From Liolophura sinensis (Eukaryota > Mollusca > Polyplacophora > Chitonida > Chitonidae), in contig NC_088304.1 of NCBI RefSeq assembly GCF_032854445.1, forward strand, positions 3,970,001 through 4,030,000: a stretch of DNA of 60,000 bases. Direction: 5' to 3'. The notes beneath the pieces are model-generated. The model did no database searches. It saw only the letters and a program-made list of their open reading frames with translations, and was not told where the DNA came from. Positions 31,861 through 44,066 of the stretch are shown one piece after another; positions within the stretch are counted from its first letter, which is position 1; each line of letters opens with the position of its first letter. A program made the translations under genes and the position numbers.

Positions 31861-32714
31861 ACAGTACGACCATATAACGATACTTCTCCAATTGCTTTGG
31901 TTAAATTCACTACATAATACATATTTTTGGGTCGTTCACCCGTTCAAACGGTCTGAACAGTATGTACAATAACCATGTTTATGCGCGCAAGTCTACATAA
32001 CACGTGTACGCTGGTGTATTGTACAGTTAACCCTCCATGTGCTGCGGTTTTTGTTCCCGTGCAAACACAGGCTAGGCTGCCGACCGGAATATTTCTGGAA
32101 TGTCTCACCCCTGCTCCGTAATCTCTCGTCTATAGCAGATATAGCGGAACTTTCTATCAGCTTGATCAAATTACGAATGAATTATGGGACTTGTATCTGT
32201 CTGAACATGTCTATTGTCAACATGACCCGTTGGCACGTCAGTACAATCGGATGCATACACGTGTGTAACTGTCTGACACACTTGCTCTCCGTGACGGTTT
32301 CATGATCAGATGGTTGCGAGTTAGAATCCTGTCAGTGTATTCGGTTTCATGGGTTGATTTTTTTCATCGTGTATGTATAAGTAAAACAAGAGTTTATTAG
32401 TTTTTACAATACGTACAATTCTCTTGTAAGTAAATCATAGACTTCATAAATGTGTCTATTTTCGCTTAATCCAGAGCTAGGGATGGTATATTCATCATGG
32501 TATATTAGATCGCCATGTTGGATATTTAACAGTTGAAATCAAAGTGCAGCTGAGATGCCGACATATAATTAGTACGATACACGATTTGGATATTGGTTTA
32601 GTTCATTCGCTTTGAACATTCCTTCCTTTTTTTCTATCATTGAAAACTATTGATTTTCTCTTTTGCATGAACTAATCCTTATTTCGTTCTTTCTAAACTT
32701 TCTTAATTCATCAG

Positions 32715-32832
32715 TGGTTTGTGTTGAACGTTGCTTTAGAAAATGACCTTGCGATTATTGACCGGTGCTTTAATGTTGGTTGACCGTTTGTACACAAATT
32801 TCTCTTTTGACGCACAGATTATTTCAACGCCA
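32715..32832 (+). mobile_element. Family D copy
   Basis: TGTGTTGAACGTTGCTTTAG, then CCTTGCGATTATTGACCGG, then CTTTTGACGCACAGATTA. Same order as at 17343. Confidence 0.6.
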
Positions 32833-32919
32833 ACCCTATCATCGTGGCTTAAACAGAATCAAGTAATAAATATTCGGTCGTTTGAGTTGCAACTTATTGA
32901 TTTAGAATTCCTAAAAATG

Positions 32920-33065
32920 CTGTGTTGTCATCACATTTAACATACAACCACATAAAAACAATGCAAAGGGACCAGGCCTCGGGGATGCTTTTTCGACCAG
33001 TAGAATACAGTGCAATGAAGACTCAAGTTAAAACATAGAGAGAAAAACCAGAGCAGTGAAGTTTT
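32920..33065 (-). mobile_element. Family X end fragment
   Basis: TTGTCATCACATTTAACATA, then AAAAACAATGCAAAGGGACC, then a nearby GAGAAAAACCAGAGCAG. This gives the terminal block of one copy close to the start of another. Confidence 0.55.
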
Positions 33066-33069
33066 TAAT

Positions 33070-35215
33070 GACCCCTAATTATCCCCTCATCTCGTCCCAC
33101 CAGACATAATAACTTCTACTTACTTTCAAAGTGTTCGAAACTCAACTTGATTATGCATTTATATAGAAATTTTTCCTGCTGACAATTGTTGTACATATAC
33201 ATATAGCAAAGCCTCGTAAAGCTGACACTTTATCTTATATATCAGTTTAATATGTTAAAAATCGAGTATATTTGTTTACCCAGTATTTTGACGTAAGATC
33301 AGCGTCCATCCACATCGGACCTATATTACTTGCACGACAGGTGAGGGCTGTTTAACTGATCATTAAATTTGGGATGGAGCTGCTAAGTTATGAATATTCA
33401 TAAGCCAAATTCTAAACCGCAGCACGCCTTGTTCCTTTGAATATGTATAGTAATAGTTTTTGTACTGCGCTACTATAATTATTGCGTGAATCCATTCAAT
33501 CTTTATTTCCGGTAAATCTAATATTAAAAATTCAGGCATGCAGATATATCTCGTTATGAATGTTTTAATTAAAGTAAGATGAAAAATATAAACTCATAAT
33601 TTAAAACTGTACCGTTTTAAACCGCAGATAATTGAAATACGAATGAGGTAAGTATTTATATAAATGCGAAAGATAGTCTTTTGTAAAGAAATTTAATGTC
33701 ATTTTCATTGCGTATGTGCATGTAGTATGGAGGTGTATGTACCGTAAGGCTTCGCGTGGCGCGAGTTAAAATTTGAGATTTGGTGCTGACTGATGGAAAT
33801 CTAAGCCAAGCGTCTTTTCTGCGGTTTACTCTCGACCTAATATAAAAATGTGAGATTTCTGTATCTCATTGTTATATTAGTATTCGAAATGGAAAGTATT
33901 CAAGAAATGCGAGCATGAAATGTGGATGAAATTTCCACTTCCCTACATCATTGAAAGCTGACAAGTACATGCTTCTCTTTTACGTGTTACCAACTCTGGT
34001 GTTTCATGTTTTTTTGAAACTACGTCTTGTGAGTATCGATTTGGGACGCCCCTTCATGGTTTGTGAGTGATGTATGAAATGGCGGACTTTGACGCTTATA
34101 GATTCTCTTAATTTGATTAATTTTTCACTGGCTTTGCATTTCATCAGAAAATGACTCCCAAAATATTTTAACATTGTGCATGTCAATGTCAGATATGTAT
34201 ACTGTTTTTCCCATTACATGCAGAAGAACTAGTTTTTTTTCCATCACAAAATAAGCTTGGCAAAAACGGTTACTATGATGAGCACAAACCTGTTATGTGT
34301 CTTGGACGGTAAAATGGACGGTGAAATAAACTCACGTTAAGTCTGTACTCACGTTAAGTCTTTAATTGCAGGTTGCATGGTATCACCGCACAGCGTAGGA
34401 TAGTTTTAAAAAACAAACATTTCAATAGGCGCATAGATGTATTATCAGATGGTATTTAAAAAGACTCGGTCGTATTTAAGTGATTAAAAATCTGACTGAA
34501 ATGCTTTTCTTTATATTTTACATTCTCTGTTAATATCTTGAACACTATTTATGGTATTAACAGGTATAAAATGCTTTTTTTCTCCTCAAATTTTGTGATT
34601 CATCTCATGTATACATTGCCGTAAGCCTTTAAGATTTCTTTAATCCTAGCTGTTTTTAGGGTTGCCGGATTTAACGGTGAAGATTCCTTTCTTCAGTGAA
34701 TAACATGGGAAATTGTGCCACTTTGTACGGAGAGTTAATACATTTCCTTAATGCTCGGGTTATTATTTCATCCATGCATAAAGAATAGATTTGTCATATT
34801 CTTATAAATTTTACTGGGTGTTTTGAATTATAATGTCTCCTAGATTAAGCTCGAGATTAAGCACATTATGTTCTTCCGTCACACAATACTTAATTTGTTT
34901 ATTTTTTTCGTATTTGTTAATTAAACACAACATTCTTTTCCATGACAAAGCCGTACATTCCCCTCTACATTATATATTGCGACAGAATCCATACACAGAC
35001 ATTCGTGACAAAACACTGTAGAAGTTTTATCCTTTTTTCATAGGCAAAAGAACAACACATCTGTTGTGAATGATCCTGGAAAGACATTAACAATACTCCA
35101 GGCGTAAAATTTTATTTCAAGTAAGACACAATTTGAAAATAAATATACAGGACAAGACAGAAAGGAAATATCTTAAGTCGGGTTTACAAAACCTCAATAA
35201 TTTACAAGAAGCCGG
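33070..35215. other. No supported gene
   Basis: AT-rich, with no coding, tandem or SINE signal that I can support. A TTACTCACGTTAAGTCTGTA pattern near 34330-34365 repeats a short CTCACGTTAAGTCT motif twice. Confidence 0.45.
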
Positions 35216-35219
35216 ATTT

Positions 35220-35335
35220 CACTGGTTACGTCGCTATGCATCGAAATAGACATTCGTATGTCAGCCATAAACCATGATGAACGTTCAAGGTCTATAATCA
35301 CAAGGTCAAATTCCATAATGACGTTGAACGCAAAC
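35220..35335 (-). mobile_element. Family D copy
   Basis: Reverse orientation: ATCGAAATAGACATTCGTAT, then GAACGTTCAAGGTCTATAAT, then ACGTTGAACGCAAACTAAC. Confidence 0.6.
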
Positions 35336-35754
35336 TAACAAGAAAGTATATAAAGTACCAAAGTACAGAGCGAAATCATGCAGAGAGAGGCAGTCAACAG
35401 TTTTCAATGATGCTGGAAAGACGAAAGGTATGTTCTAGGCGAATGAGTGAAATCAGTGTTCAAATCGTGTTTCATGCTAGAATATAAGTTATCGATAATA
35501 AAATATGTAGCGCTTTGATTGCAATTGCTCATGTATCCAACGTGGCGATGAACGATGAAAACACAGCCCCCAAGCCCCTTAGGTGACCATTTGGCAACCA
35601 CATTGTATGACATTGTCGTTGTTTCGCTGGTTATACTCTCCATATGATTGTAATACTTTATACTGCATATTTATATTGGTGAACTAAAGCATCCCCAAGG
35701 CATGGTCCCTTTGTATTCTTTTCATTGGAATGAGAACATAGTATTTGGAATATG

Positions 35755-35915
35755 AGGCCAGTGACGTCTAATAAGTTGCAGTTATCATCACTGCACAGTT
35801 CTGCTTAAGCCAGGGTGCTTGGAGGCGTGTAAGCGGCTGTTTTTAACAACTGTCAAACTGTCGTCGTCACTGCACTCATTTTACTCTCTTTTATATCACA
35901 TAGCTGCAGAAACCG
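35755..35915 (+). mobile_element. Family X fragment, internally deleted
   Basis: CAGTGACGTCTAATAAGTTG, CACAGTTCTGCTTAAGCCAG, then directly CAAACTGTCGTCGTCACTGC and TTTTACTCTC. The CCGTATTTCACC block is missing. A further CCAGTGACTTCTAATAAAG piece lies at about 35980. Confidence 0.6.
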
Positions 35916-36094
35916 CGACCTGATCCTTTTGCATAGCTTTCATCTGATTGTTTGTTAAACGTCACATCTATTCCTTGACCAGTGACTTCTAATAAAGTGC
36001 TGTTAAAATCACTGCACTTACATCACCTAATATTGGTTATGCCATGCGGATATGAGCTGTGTGGGTTACTACTTTTTAAGTATTTACATACGGA

Positions 36095-36227
36095 ATTTGA
36101 TTTATTTTTATTTGATTGGTGTTTTACGCCGTACTCAAGACTTGAACTCATAGCGACCGCATTGGTGAGAGACTCCTGGGTCATTACGCTGCGCTAGCGC
36201 GCTAACCAACTGAGCCACGGAGGCCCC
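36095..36227 (-). mobile_element. SINE family A with 3' tail fused to tRNA head
   Basis: Reverse orientation. The tail GTTTTACGCCGTACTCAAGA is joined directly to CTTGAACTCATAGCGACC. The copy then runs through an excellent head (GCGCTAACCAACTGAGCCAC, then GGAGGCC). About 130 bp of body is absent. The junction shares GA with both parent sides, a sign of microhomology-mediated deletion. The head (A and B boxes) is better preserved than in most copies here. Confidence 0.88.
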
Positions 36228-36649
36228 GGACTTATAATAAAACCATGCCTGAGGCGGGAATATGCCAACTGTCAGTGTCGATGCTCAGACCTGGTTTTAC
36301 TTGATATGACGTAATCTTATTGTATGTTAATTGCTTTCATCTGTGCATCTCAAGTATGAGATAGCAGCAGAAATAGTTATGCCTATATACATTCCTAGGT
36401 ATGAGTTTTGTTGAACAGCTGATGGCGCTTAGACATAAACTTAAATACCACAGGATGCTTATGGAGCTTAAACACCTGAAGAAGCTCACTGGAATTTGTG
36501 ATGACTTTACGCCCTTACTTTTTTTAATTTGTTTCCAATATCATTCACAACGGGGGTGTTGTTCTGTATGACTGCTTCTCTCTTGTGTGTTACCGGCTTT
36601 ATTTCCTATTTGTATAATTTCTTACATACCTTTGCCTTTGAGAGCTGGT

Positions 36650-36765
36650 GTTAAACGTTGTGTTGGAAATGGATCTTCCGATTATCGACTTGGAACGCCC
36701 TTTACGGACTAAGAATGGTATACGAATGTCGGACATGACGCTTATATTTAAATAGACTATCACTG
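36650..36765 (+). mobile_element. Family D copy
   Basis: GGTGTTAAACGTTGTGTTGG, then CTTCCGATTATCGACTTGGA, then CGGACATGACGCTTA. Collinear with the other copies. Confidence 0.6.
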
Positions 36766-36829
36766 ATTGGCCCCTGTATATATAAACATTCCAGTATACA
36801 ACATTTATATGTTTTTAAAACAAGTGGTT

Positions 36830-36901
36830 AACATTCACATCATTACACTGAGGGTCTCGCTGCAACAAAACCTTGAAATGAAGGCGAACGAGTGACAATT
36901 A
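36830..36901 (+). repeat. 72-bp direct repeat, copy 1
   Basis: AACATTCACATCATTACACT and the following 52 bases are identical to 37171-37242. The spacing is 341 bp. Confidence 0.95.
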
Positions 36902-37170
36902 CACAGTAAGTGTGACGAGTGGCAGTCAAACCTATTTCAGCCTTTGCTTCCGGCGATCAAATTTGTACCAGACAGACGTATCCAATTACAATAAATGAAT
37001 CCCGGATTTTCTTTTTCACGAATTCCTCTAAACGCTAGTGTGAGCTCTCGTTGGGCTAATTAGACTCTTTCAGACGTTTGTAAATTGTTTCACCTGTCAG
37101 TCGAACCGGTTTGTTGGAGGTAAACACTGTGTCATTGTGTCAAAAGTGACTGCCTGCGCAGCAAATTGTC

Positions 37171-37242
37171 AACATTCACATCATTACACTGAGGGTCTCG
37201 CTGCAACAAAACCTTGAAATGAAGGCGAACGAGTGACAATTA
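37171..37242 (+). repeat. 72-bp direct repeat, copy 2
   Basis: Identical to 36830-36901. The 269 bp between them contain no recognisable element. This could be a local duplication or the ends of a short non-autonomous element. Confidence 0.95.
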
Positions 37243-38809
37243 AACACATGTTCCTGAAATCAATTGCCGTGATACTTTACGTACACAATTCTCTTATTCT
37301 CTACTTGATGCCCACGTCTTGCAAAACAAAACAAAACAAATTGGTCTTTTCAACATTACAGGATACAAATAAATCCCTTTGTTCTGGACTATGATGTAAC
37401 CTTGACGCCGTGATATGACCTTCCTGGAATTCCGTCAACAATTAGGACTTAATGCGTGGCTTGAAACCCATATTTTTTATGCATAGGCACGGTTTAATTT
37501 ATGTTGAACAACATCGGACAAACCCTGTCAAAATGAGGTGGATGGCCAACTAGAGCCAATGCAGAGTTTTTAAATCGCCACGATATGGCTGAACTCCGGC
37601 CAGTTTGGTGTGAGACCACGACCATTCACCTTCAGACATTCAATAGAATCTCACCAAAGTCACGCTGTTGATCAACAATAAATTTGGGATCCGTTGAATT
37701 CTCCAAGGAGCATGATTTCCCTTCCGGCTGAATTTCCAACATGCCATTTAATAGTTTGTGAAGGATTTAAGGGTAAAAAATTTGTGAATGCACTCCAGTC
37801 AAATGCTATAGGGAAAGATTTTCATCACGCACCCATGACATTTGAAAGTGATCTGCTTTTTATATTAGGCGAAAGTTACGACAAAACTGGTTTAAATTGG
37901 ACTCAAAGCTGGCACTTGTTTAAATTAAATTATTAATTCGAATTAAGTTTATTCCAAGTCAGCCTTCCCTTTAATGGTTTGGGTATTGACACAAGATTAA
38001 AATCATTAGAACTCTATGAAGTGAGTGGTATGCCTTAGATTTAAGATCAAGACGCACAAACTCGATCTTAACACCTACATGCAGTTAAACAATGACGGCA
38101 GAATGTAACAAAGTGGGTTAAACTCTGTTTTTTTTTATTCTAATAATCTCCGCAAGCAAGCGGTCATGACGTCTTCAGCAGTTATAACAGGAATTTCCCG
38201 TATATCAACATGCCCCACTGCATGTACGCGCCCGTCCAAACAAGTAATTCACAACACAGTAATGTAGAGCCTAATATTGTTTAATACGGGGTATATAACA
38301 TACATGTGTGCGGCGTCTGGGCTTCTATGAGCCATCATGAGCCTGTCACCTTTACCCGCTTTTCTCGTTACACATGGATGAGTGGGCAGGTGCGTGAACC
38401 CGCTATACGGGAGGAAGTTACAATACTTGTAGCATACAATCTCAACAGATAGGATAGGCATGGTGTACAGAAGTATCAGTGTCCGGAAACTTCATGCTTG
38501 ATCGTGTTTAAAATACACGACAAATATATAATGTAGAAGTACCGACTATACATGCTTGGGAGCAAGACGTCGGTTTTCAGTCATGATGAAAAAGAATTTG
38601 ACGACATCCCTGGCTTGAAATGTAAATAAAACTGCAGACACTGAAAGTACTGCATAGAACGCGAATATCTGTCGAGGTTTTATTTCGAATGTTAATATAG
38701 GCACTACACAGTAGTTATGGAAGCGTTGATTCTGATTCAGTTATCTTACGTAGACAGGTGAAAGTTGATTGTACATTCTTATTATCTAAACAGTGTAAAG
38801 GTGTTGTGA

Positions 38810-39115
38810 TTCTATGTTACATGTGATTACAACACCGCATTTTGAGTAACTCTACTCCAGTGACGTCTAATAAATTGCAATTAACATCACTGCGTTTTAT
38901 TTTTACCTAATACTGCTTAAGTCATGTTGCTAGGGGGTGTGTAATGTGCTACTATTTATGCTTTTACATGAACAGTTAGAATAACACCCCAACTGAGGTA
39001 AATTAACAAGAGACCGTATTTCACCGATGACGTGTGACCATTTGCCAGCTATCTCACTTTCGTCGCTGCTCTGGTTTTCTCTCTATACTTTACGTCTTTA
39101 TTACATTGATGATTT
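38810..39115 (+). mobile_element. Family X copy, non-expanded, near full length
   Basis: Starts TACATGTGATTACAACACCG. Then CAGTGACGTCTAATAAATTG, TACTGCTTAAGTCATG, TTTACATGAACAGTTAGAAT, AACTGAGGTAAATTAACAAG, and the core CTCACTTTCGTCGCTGCTCT ending at TTTACGTCTTTATTAC. A good reference copy for the family. Confidence 0.8.
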
Positions 39116-40334
39116 TTCAGCCGTATTATCTACACAGTGTGAAAGTGTTGATGCTTACATGACACATGAGGGCTACTGTATAAAAGTGTTCATACATAAA
39201 CCGTCACATGTATACGATGTAAAAGTGTAAACAGAGTCACTTGGTGCTCACAATATAAACGTGTTGATAATTGCAGTATCATATCATGTACTTCATGTGA
39301 AACTGCTGATGCCCAAACCATCACACAGAAGTGGAATTAGATATAACTACGCTTCTGACATGTCTGAATAACGGATATCTTGAAATTTCAAGTCTTACTT
39401 ACAAATATCAGAATGTCCTAAAACGACATTTTAAGTTGAATTTATTTTTAATTTAACCCTCTTCTCTTAGTTATAGCAGGTGTAGAAACTGAATTTTCAA
39501 TTCCATTGCATGGTCATTCCGCCTATCCACTTAAGTTAATAGGTGGAATTCAGTTCCCCCAAGACAGCTGTGAAGCATATATGTTAAACTAAAGATCAGA
39601 GTAAAACTGACTGGTACATATCCAGCCTTCACTTTACAAAGGTGTGCCTTTCAGTAAGGCGCTACATTGAGTTTTGTTTGTCATCAGAATAGTTGACCCT
39701 GTCGAAGTGAAAAGCTCTGCAATGCCGGCTTTAGCTGACCCCAGCAACCTTTTACAGCAGCTTTTTGTCAACGACACATAGAAGACTGGTTATGCCTTTA
39801 CAGAGTAAGCATAGAGAAGACGCCCTCGTGTAAGGTCTGAAGCATTTAATTGTAAACCTGCCCGGCAAGGAGATGAAGTTATGCCTTTCATGAAAATCGC
39901 CATGTTTGTAATTGCCGCATAAAGTGTATGTTGTTTGGTGTATACTTATATACATCCTAATAGTCTGACTTAGGAGGAATCCAGATTTACAAGGTCAGTC
40001 ACATATTTAATACGTTAAATTCAACACCTACTCTATTAGTCTGTGATTTTTACATCTGCCTTACGCCGGCCCCTCTCTTTTCACAGTCTCAATACCGCGA
40101 CAGTGTATATGTCATGACTATCTCACGGCTAGTCACAACTTAGCAGATTAGCTCACCTCAGGTATGGCATGACATCCCGTCAGCTTCAAAATAGAATATA
40201 GGAAAACAATACCACACCTATATTGCCCGATTAAACTCTTTAGAATTAGAGAAAAGATCTTTTTAACAAGGTCTTCATTGGTCATAAACAGGACGTTATA
40301 AGTGTAAATCAGGCAAGAGCATGAATGTTTACTT

Positions 40335-40670
40335 GGGGTTTTATACGTCGTACTTTTTCAGTCATATGACGACCGAGGAGTCACTGGTGTGTATACATAT
40401 ACTGTGTTTTCTTGTGCATGGCAGAGCGAGTCAATGCCGCCATAGTGCTGCCGCCGCAAACGTATCATATCAAAAACATAAGACATGACACCCTATCAAA
40501 TCATCATTTTACAAGTACAAGTTTTACAAGAAACAGTCCTGTTTCTTTGCCCTAGCATCTTGGTGCTGAGCACCAAGCGAGGCATCATCTAATAAAATTT
40601 TTAAAGTCTATGGTGTTACCACACTCGGGTTTGATCCCTGGTCCCTCGACTTCGAGAAGGACCACGAGGC
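40335..40670 (-). mobile_element. SINE family C copy
   Basis: Tail (reverse) TACTTGGGGTTTTATACGTC, then TTCAGTCATATGACGACCGA, body with AAGACATGACACC, and a head region with the B-box complement CTCGGGTTTGATCCCTGG. The most complete family C copy in reverse orientation. Confidence 0.65.
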
Positions 40671-41084
40671 TCGCTCAAAGGTATGTTTTGCCTTCACAAA
40701 TAATGGGTCACAAACTGTGCGCCTAATTACCATGGAATCTAGACGCATGAAGGCATATGTAAAACTGTTATTAAATGTTTGCCCTTTACATGTATCCTAC
40801 ATGCTTAAAGTGACATTTAAACCCAAGTATACAATCAGATGTAACCTTATTCACCCTGAATTTCGATACAGTCATGAATCACATTGCTTTTGTGTCAAAC
40901 CTATTGTTTACGATTGTGTGGTAAGATCCTAGATAGCATTGACAGTCATTAATTTTCCAAATCATGAATAAAATTGTCATGAGAGTAGCAGCATTTTTGA
41001 ACTGTCACAATGTTGCCTTAACATATCATCTTCCTTTTTGTGAGGTCAATATGCCAATAATCTTTAAATTAAAGACGAACAGAA

Positions 41085-41400
41085 TAAAAAGTAAAATCAG
41101 AGCAGCGAGGACAGTGTGACATCATAGCTGATAAATGGCCACACGTAATCGGTGAAATACGGCCTCTTGTCAATTTACCAAGGTCAGGGATTTCTTCTAA
41201 CTGTTCATGTAAATGCATAAATGGTAGTAAATTACGCCCCCCTCCCCTCCCCCAGCAACACGACTTCGGCAGAATTAAGTAAAATATGCATTGATGTTAA
41301 CTGCAAGTTATAAGACGTCAATGGTCTAGAATTACTCAACATGCTGCGTTATAAGATTTAACTTACAATCACGTTAAAACAATGCAAAGGGACACCAGTC
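41085..41400 (-). mobile_element. Family X copy, non-expanded
   Basis: AAAAAGTAAAATCAGAGCAG, then AATCGGTGAAATACGGCCTC, then a C-rich CGCCCCCCTCCCCTCCCC. Next come GACGTCAATGGTCTAGAATT and the terminal AAAACAATGCAAAGGGACAC. Both ends are visible. Confidence 0.75.
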
Positions 41401-41404
41401 ATCT

Positions 41405-41600
41405 CGTTTGTCACAGAGGTGCTTGCGTGACAGGGTGGTTCGCGTGCTGGCGTAGCAAAATGACACAGGTAGCTCTGAGTTCAAGTCCAGTTTATTCTAG
41501 CTGGCTTCTTCCTCGGCGGTACGTCTGAAGGTCTGGTAGCAACCTGCGGATGGTCATAGTTCATGGGTTTATGAAATATTCTTGAGTATATTTACGTACG
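41405..41600 (+). mobile_element. SINE family A, diverged
   Basis: A decayed head (GTCACAGAGGTGCTTGCG), the B box GAGTTCAAGTCC, body CCTCGGCGGTACGTCTGAAG and CAACCTGCGGATGGTCATAG, and a truncated tail at ATGAAATATTCTTGAGTATA. Inserted between two family X pieces; a family X core (CACACTGTCGTCGCTGTTCT) follows at about 41640. Confidence 0.78.
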
Positions 41601-42114
41601 CGCATATCACGGATTACGTACGACCCTTCGCCAACTGTCACACTGTCGTCGCTGTTCTGGGTTTACTCTCTATGCTGTTCGTCGTTTATCTTGGAGGATG
41701 TCCCATAATCTGGCCAATTTCCGCTTTCGGACAACATACGCTTGGTTGCAAATTTTAAAACTAAGAACAGATGTGACCGAAAGTTGTAAATTAGAGAGCT
41801 CTCTGAACTTATACATCTTCCCGAACGTCTGTTTAGATCGGTTCATTACTAAATGTAGTTCTAAGTACGTATAGTTTGATAGAGACGTTTATGGTCACTC
41901 TAAGAAACGTTATAAACGTTACGGTTTGATGATCTTGGCCAGTCTGTTCTAGTCTGTTTATAAACTTGTTTTCACCTCGCCTCTGGCTAGTCCTGGTGTA
42001 CCGTACATACATGACACTTATCACAAACAAGTTTACAGATCCACTTATCACTGCTAATCATTTTATCCACAAGTCTCGAGACGAAACAAGCTAGCTGCAC
42101 CACATAGACAAATG

Positions 42115-42235
42115 GAGGTGACAGTCATAAATCTTTGCGTCGAAATAGACATTCGGATACCGGCCGTCAACCAATAAGGACGTTCCAGGTCAATAATCGC
42201 AACGCCAATTTCTAAAACGATGTACCGGTATATTA
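42115..42235 (-). mobile_element. Family D copy
   Basis: Reverse orientation: GCGTCGAAATAGACATTCGG, then GGACGTTCCAGGTCAATAAT, then CGCAACGCCAATT. Confidence 0.6.
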
Positions 42236-42854
42236 AGTATGCGAAAATAGGACGGAATCATACACAGAGAAGGGGTCAACAGTTTTCAATTCATACAGGA
42301 AAGAAGCATCTGGTGAAAGATGTGTTCAAGGCGACTGTGAAATCAGTATTCAAATCGTGTTCCATGCTACTGCTTCACACCTACCAGGTCAATCTAAGTT
42401 TAATCATTTTTACTTTTTAGGTTAACAACTTATATATAGCAATGAATCATGTAAGAGAATAGAATGACTTTAATCCCACTTGACCTCGGGGTTAGGGAAG
42501 GTGTAAACACCCAAGTTTTTTCGTCAATGTGGGGCTTTTTATTTACGGATGCCATCAGGGCGCGTCTAAGATACCTATATTTATAGTCGACCTGGGAATT
42601 ATCCACGGCTAACGAATTTCAAATTTAAACTAATTGCCATGCTGGAATATTGACTGTCTTACCCACATAATTTAAAACTGATGACTGCTTCTCTATTACA
42701 TGTTACCAACTTTAATTGCTATTTATATATATATTTTTTTTACATTTTCCTTTTGGAACTCGTGTTGTTGATCTAGGTCTTGCTCCGGTAGTCTAACATG
42801 AAGCTCGTCGCAGATCACAAGCCCTCCGTGTACTAGAGGTTAAAGGTTATACTT

Positions 42855-43085
42855 ACAGGTCTTTTGAGTAATTCTAGACCAGTGATGTCTAATAAATTGC
42901 AATTAACATCACTGTATTTTTGACCTAGTTCTGCTTAACCCATGGTGCTAGGGGCCGTTTGATGTGCTACTATATAAGCATTTACATGAACAGTTAGAAT
43001 AAAACCCTAACTGGGGTCAACTGACAAGTGGCCGTGTTTCACCGGTTACGTGCAACCATTTGCCAGCTATCACAGCAATATGTCA
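42855..43085 (+). mobile_element. Family X copy, truncated in the core
   Basis: GAGTAATTCTAGACCAGTGA, TCTGCTTAACCCATGGTGCT, TTTACATGAACAGTTAGAAT, AACTGGGGTCAACTGACAAG, TTTCACCGGTTACGTGC, then a shortened TATCACAGCAATATGTCATC. The core is disrupted. Confidence 0.72.
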
Positions 43086-43274
43086 TCGCTGTCCCATGCG
43101 TTACTCACTGTCTTTTGTATTATATACACCAAATTCATTCAGGTCATACCAAAGACTTTAAAAGTGATACTTATTGCTGTCTCGCTTGGTGCTCAGCACT
43201 GATAGGTTAGAGCAAGAAAACAGGACTGGTTGGCCCAGTGTCAGTATAATGTGACAACATATGAATGGGGTGTC

Positions 43275-43450
43275 ATGTCTGGTGTCTTCGACATAATACT
43301 TCAGTGGCGACAGCGCTTTGATATGGACTCGTCCTGCCACAAGATACAGTATATGTACACATAATGATTCCTCATCGTCATATGACGTCATAGAAAAAAT
43401 TACATAGTACGACGTGAAGCCCCAAGCATACATATATATTACAAACACGT
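43275..43450 (+). mobile_element. SINE family C 3' half
   Basis: GTGTCTTCGACATAATACTT, then TGATTCCTCATCGTCATATG, then TACATAGTACGACGTGAAGC and CCCAAGC. A forward counterpart of the 40335 copy. Confidence 0.6.
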
Positions 43451-44066
43451 AGACTGTCAGAGGTAGGACATGTTCTGCGACTCCCAAGTATCCTGTAAAA
43501 CAGGTAGAGGGCGCATATAGAGCCATATATGTAAATATGAGTCTCGTACGTAGAACGGACTAACTTCTTGCGTCTTGTATGGTTTAAGTTGAAAATCAGT
43601 TGACAAATTAGTGTAAATAATAAAAAAAACTGTGGATTAAATATCTATGGTAAAGCCTTATGTATAAAGAATCGACTATAAGAAGCAAAACTCCGAGTCA
43701 TATTCATAGATTTAGGACAGTGTTGACACCTGATTTCACGTTTTACGTGTTACCATTTGTACTTATTATGACACTTTATGTTCCACTAAACACATAAAGG
43801 TTCGAAGCAAGATTTGTGCAGTTCCATTGGAAACTGAAGGGGATCAGTGCTGGGTCTGCGCAATTCCATTCCATCAGCGGAGTTCCATGTCGGATTCCCT
43901 TAATTTCGTGAAAGACCCCCAAAGGTTTCTTATATTTCCACGTTGAAGTCATAGCTTTGTGTAGGACTCCCATGCACTGTTACCGGGTATCACACTGTTA
44001 CTTATTGGTTTATTGATACCACGTTGTCGTTGATGGTTTAATTGTTTTGATGTTATATCATTGTAG

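Noticed and set aside
36180-36227. Functional tRNA gene on the reverse strand
   Set aside because: A and B boxes are tRNA-like, but the same head occurs in other SINE-A copies joined to a retroelement tail.
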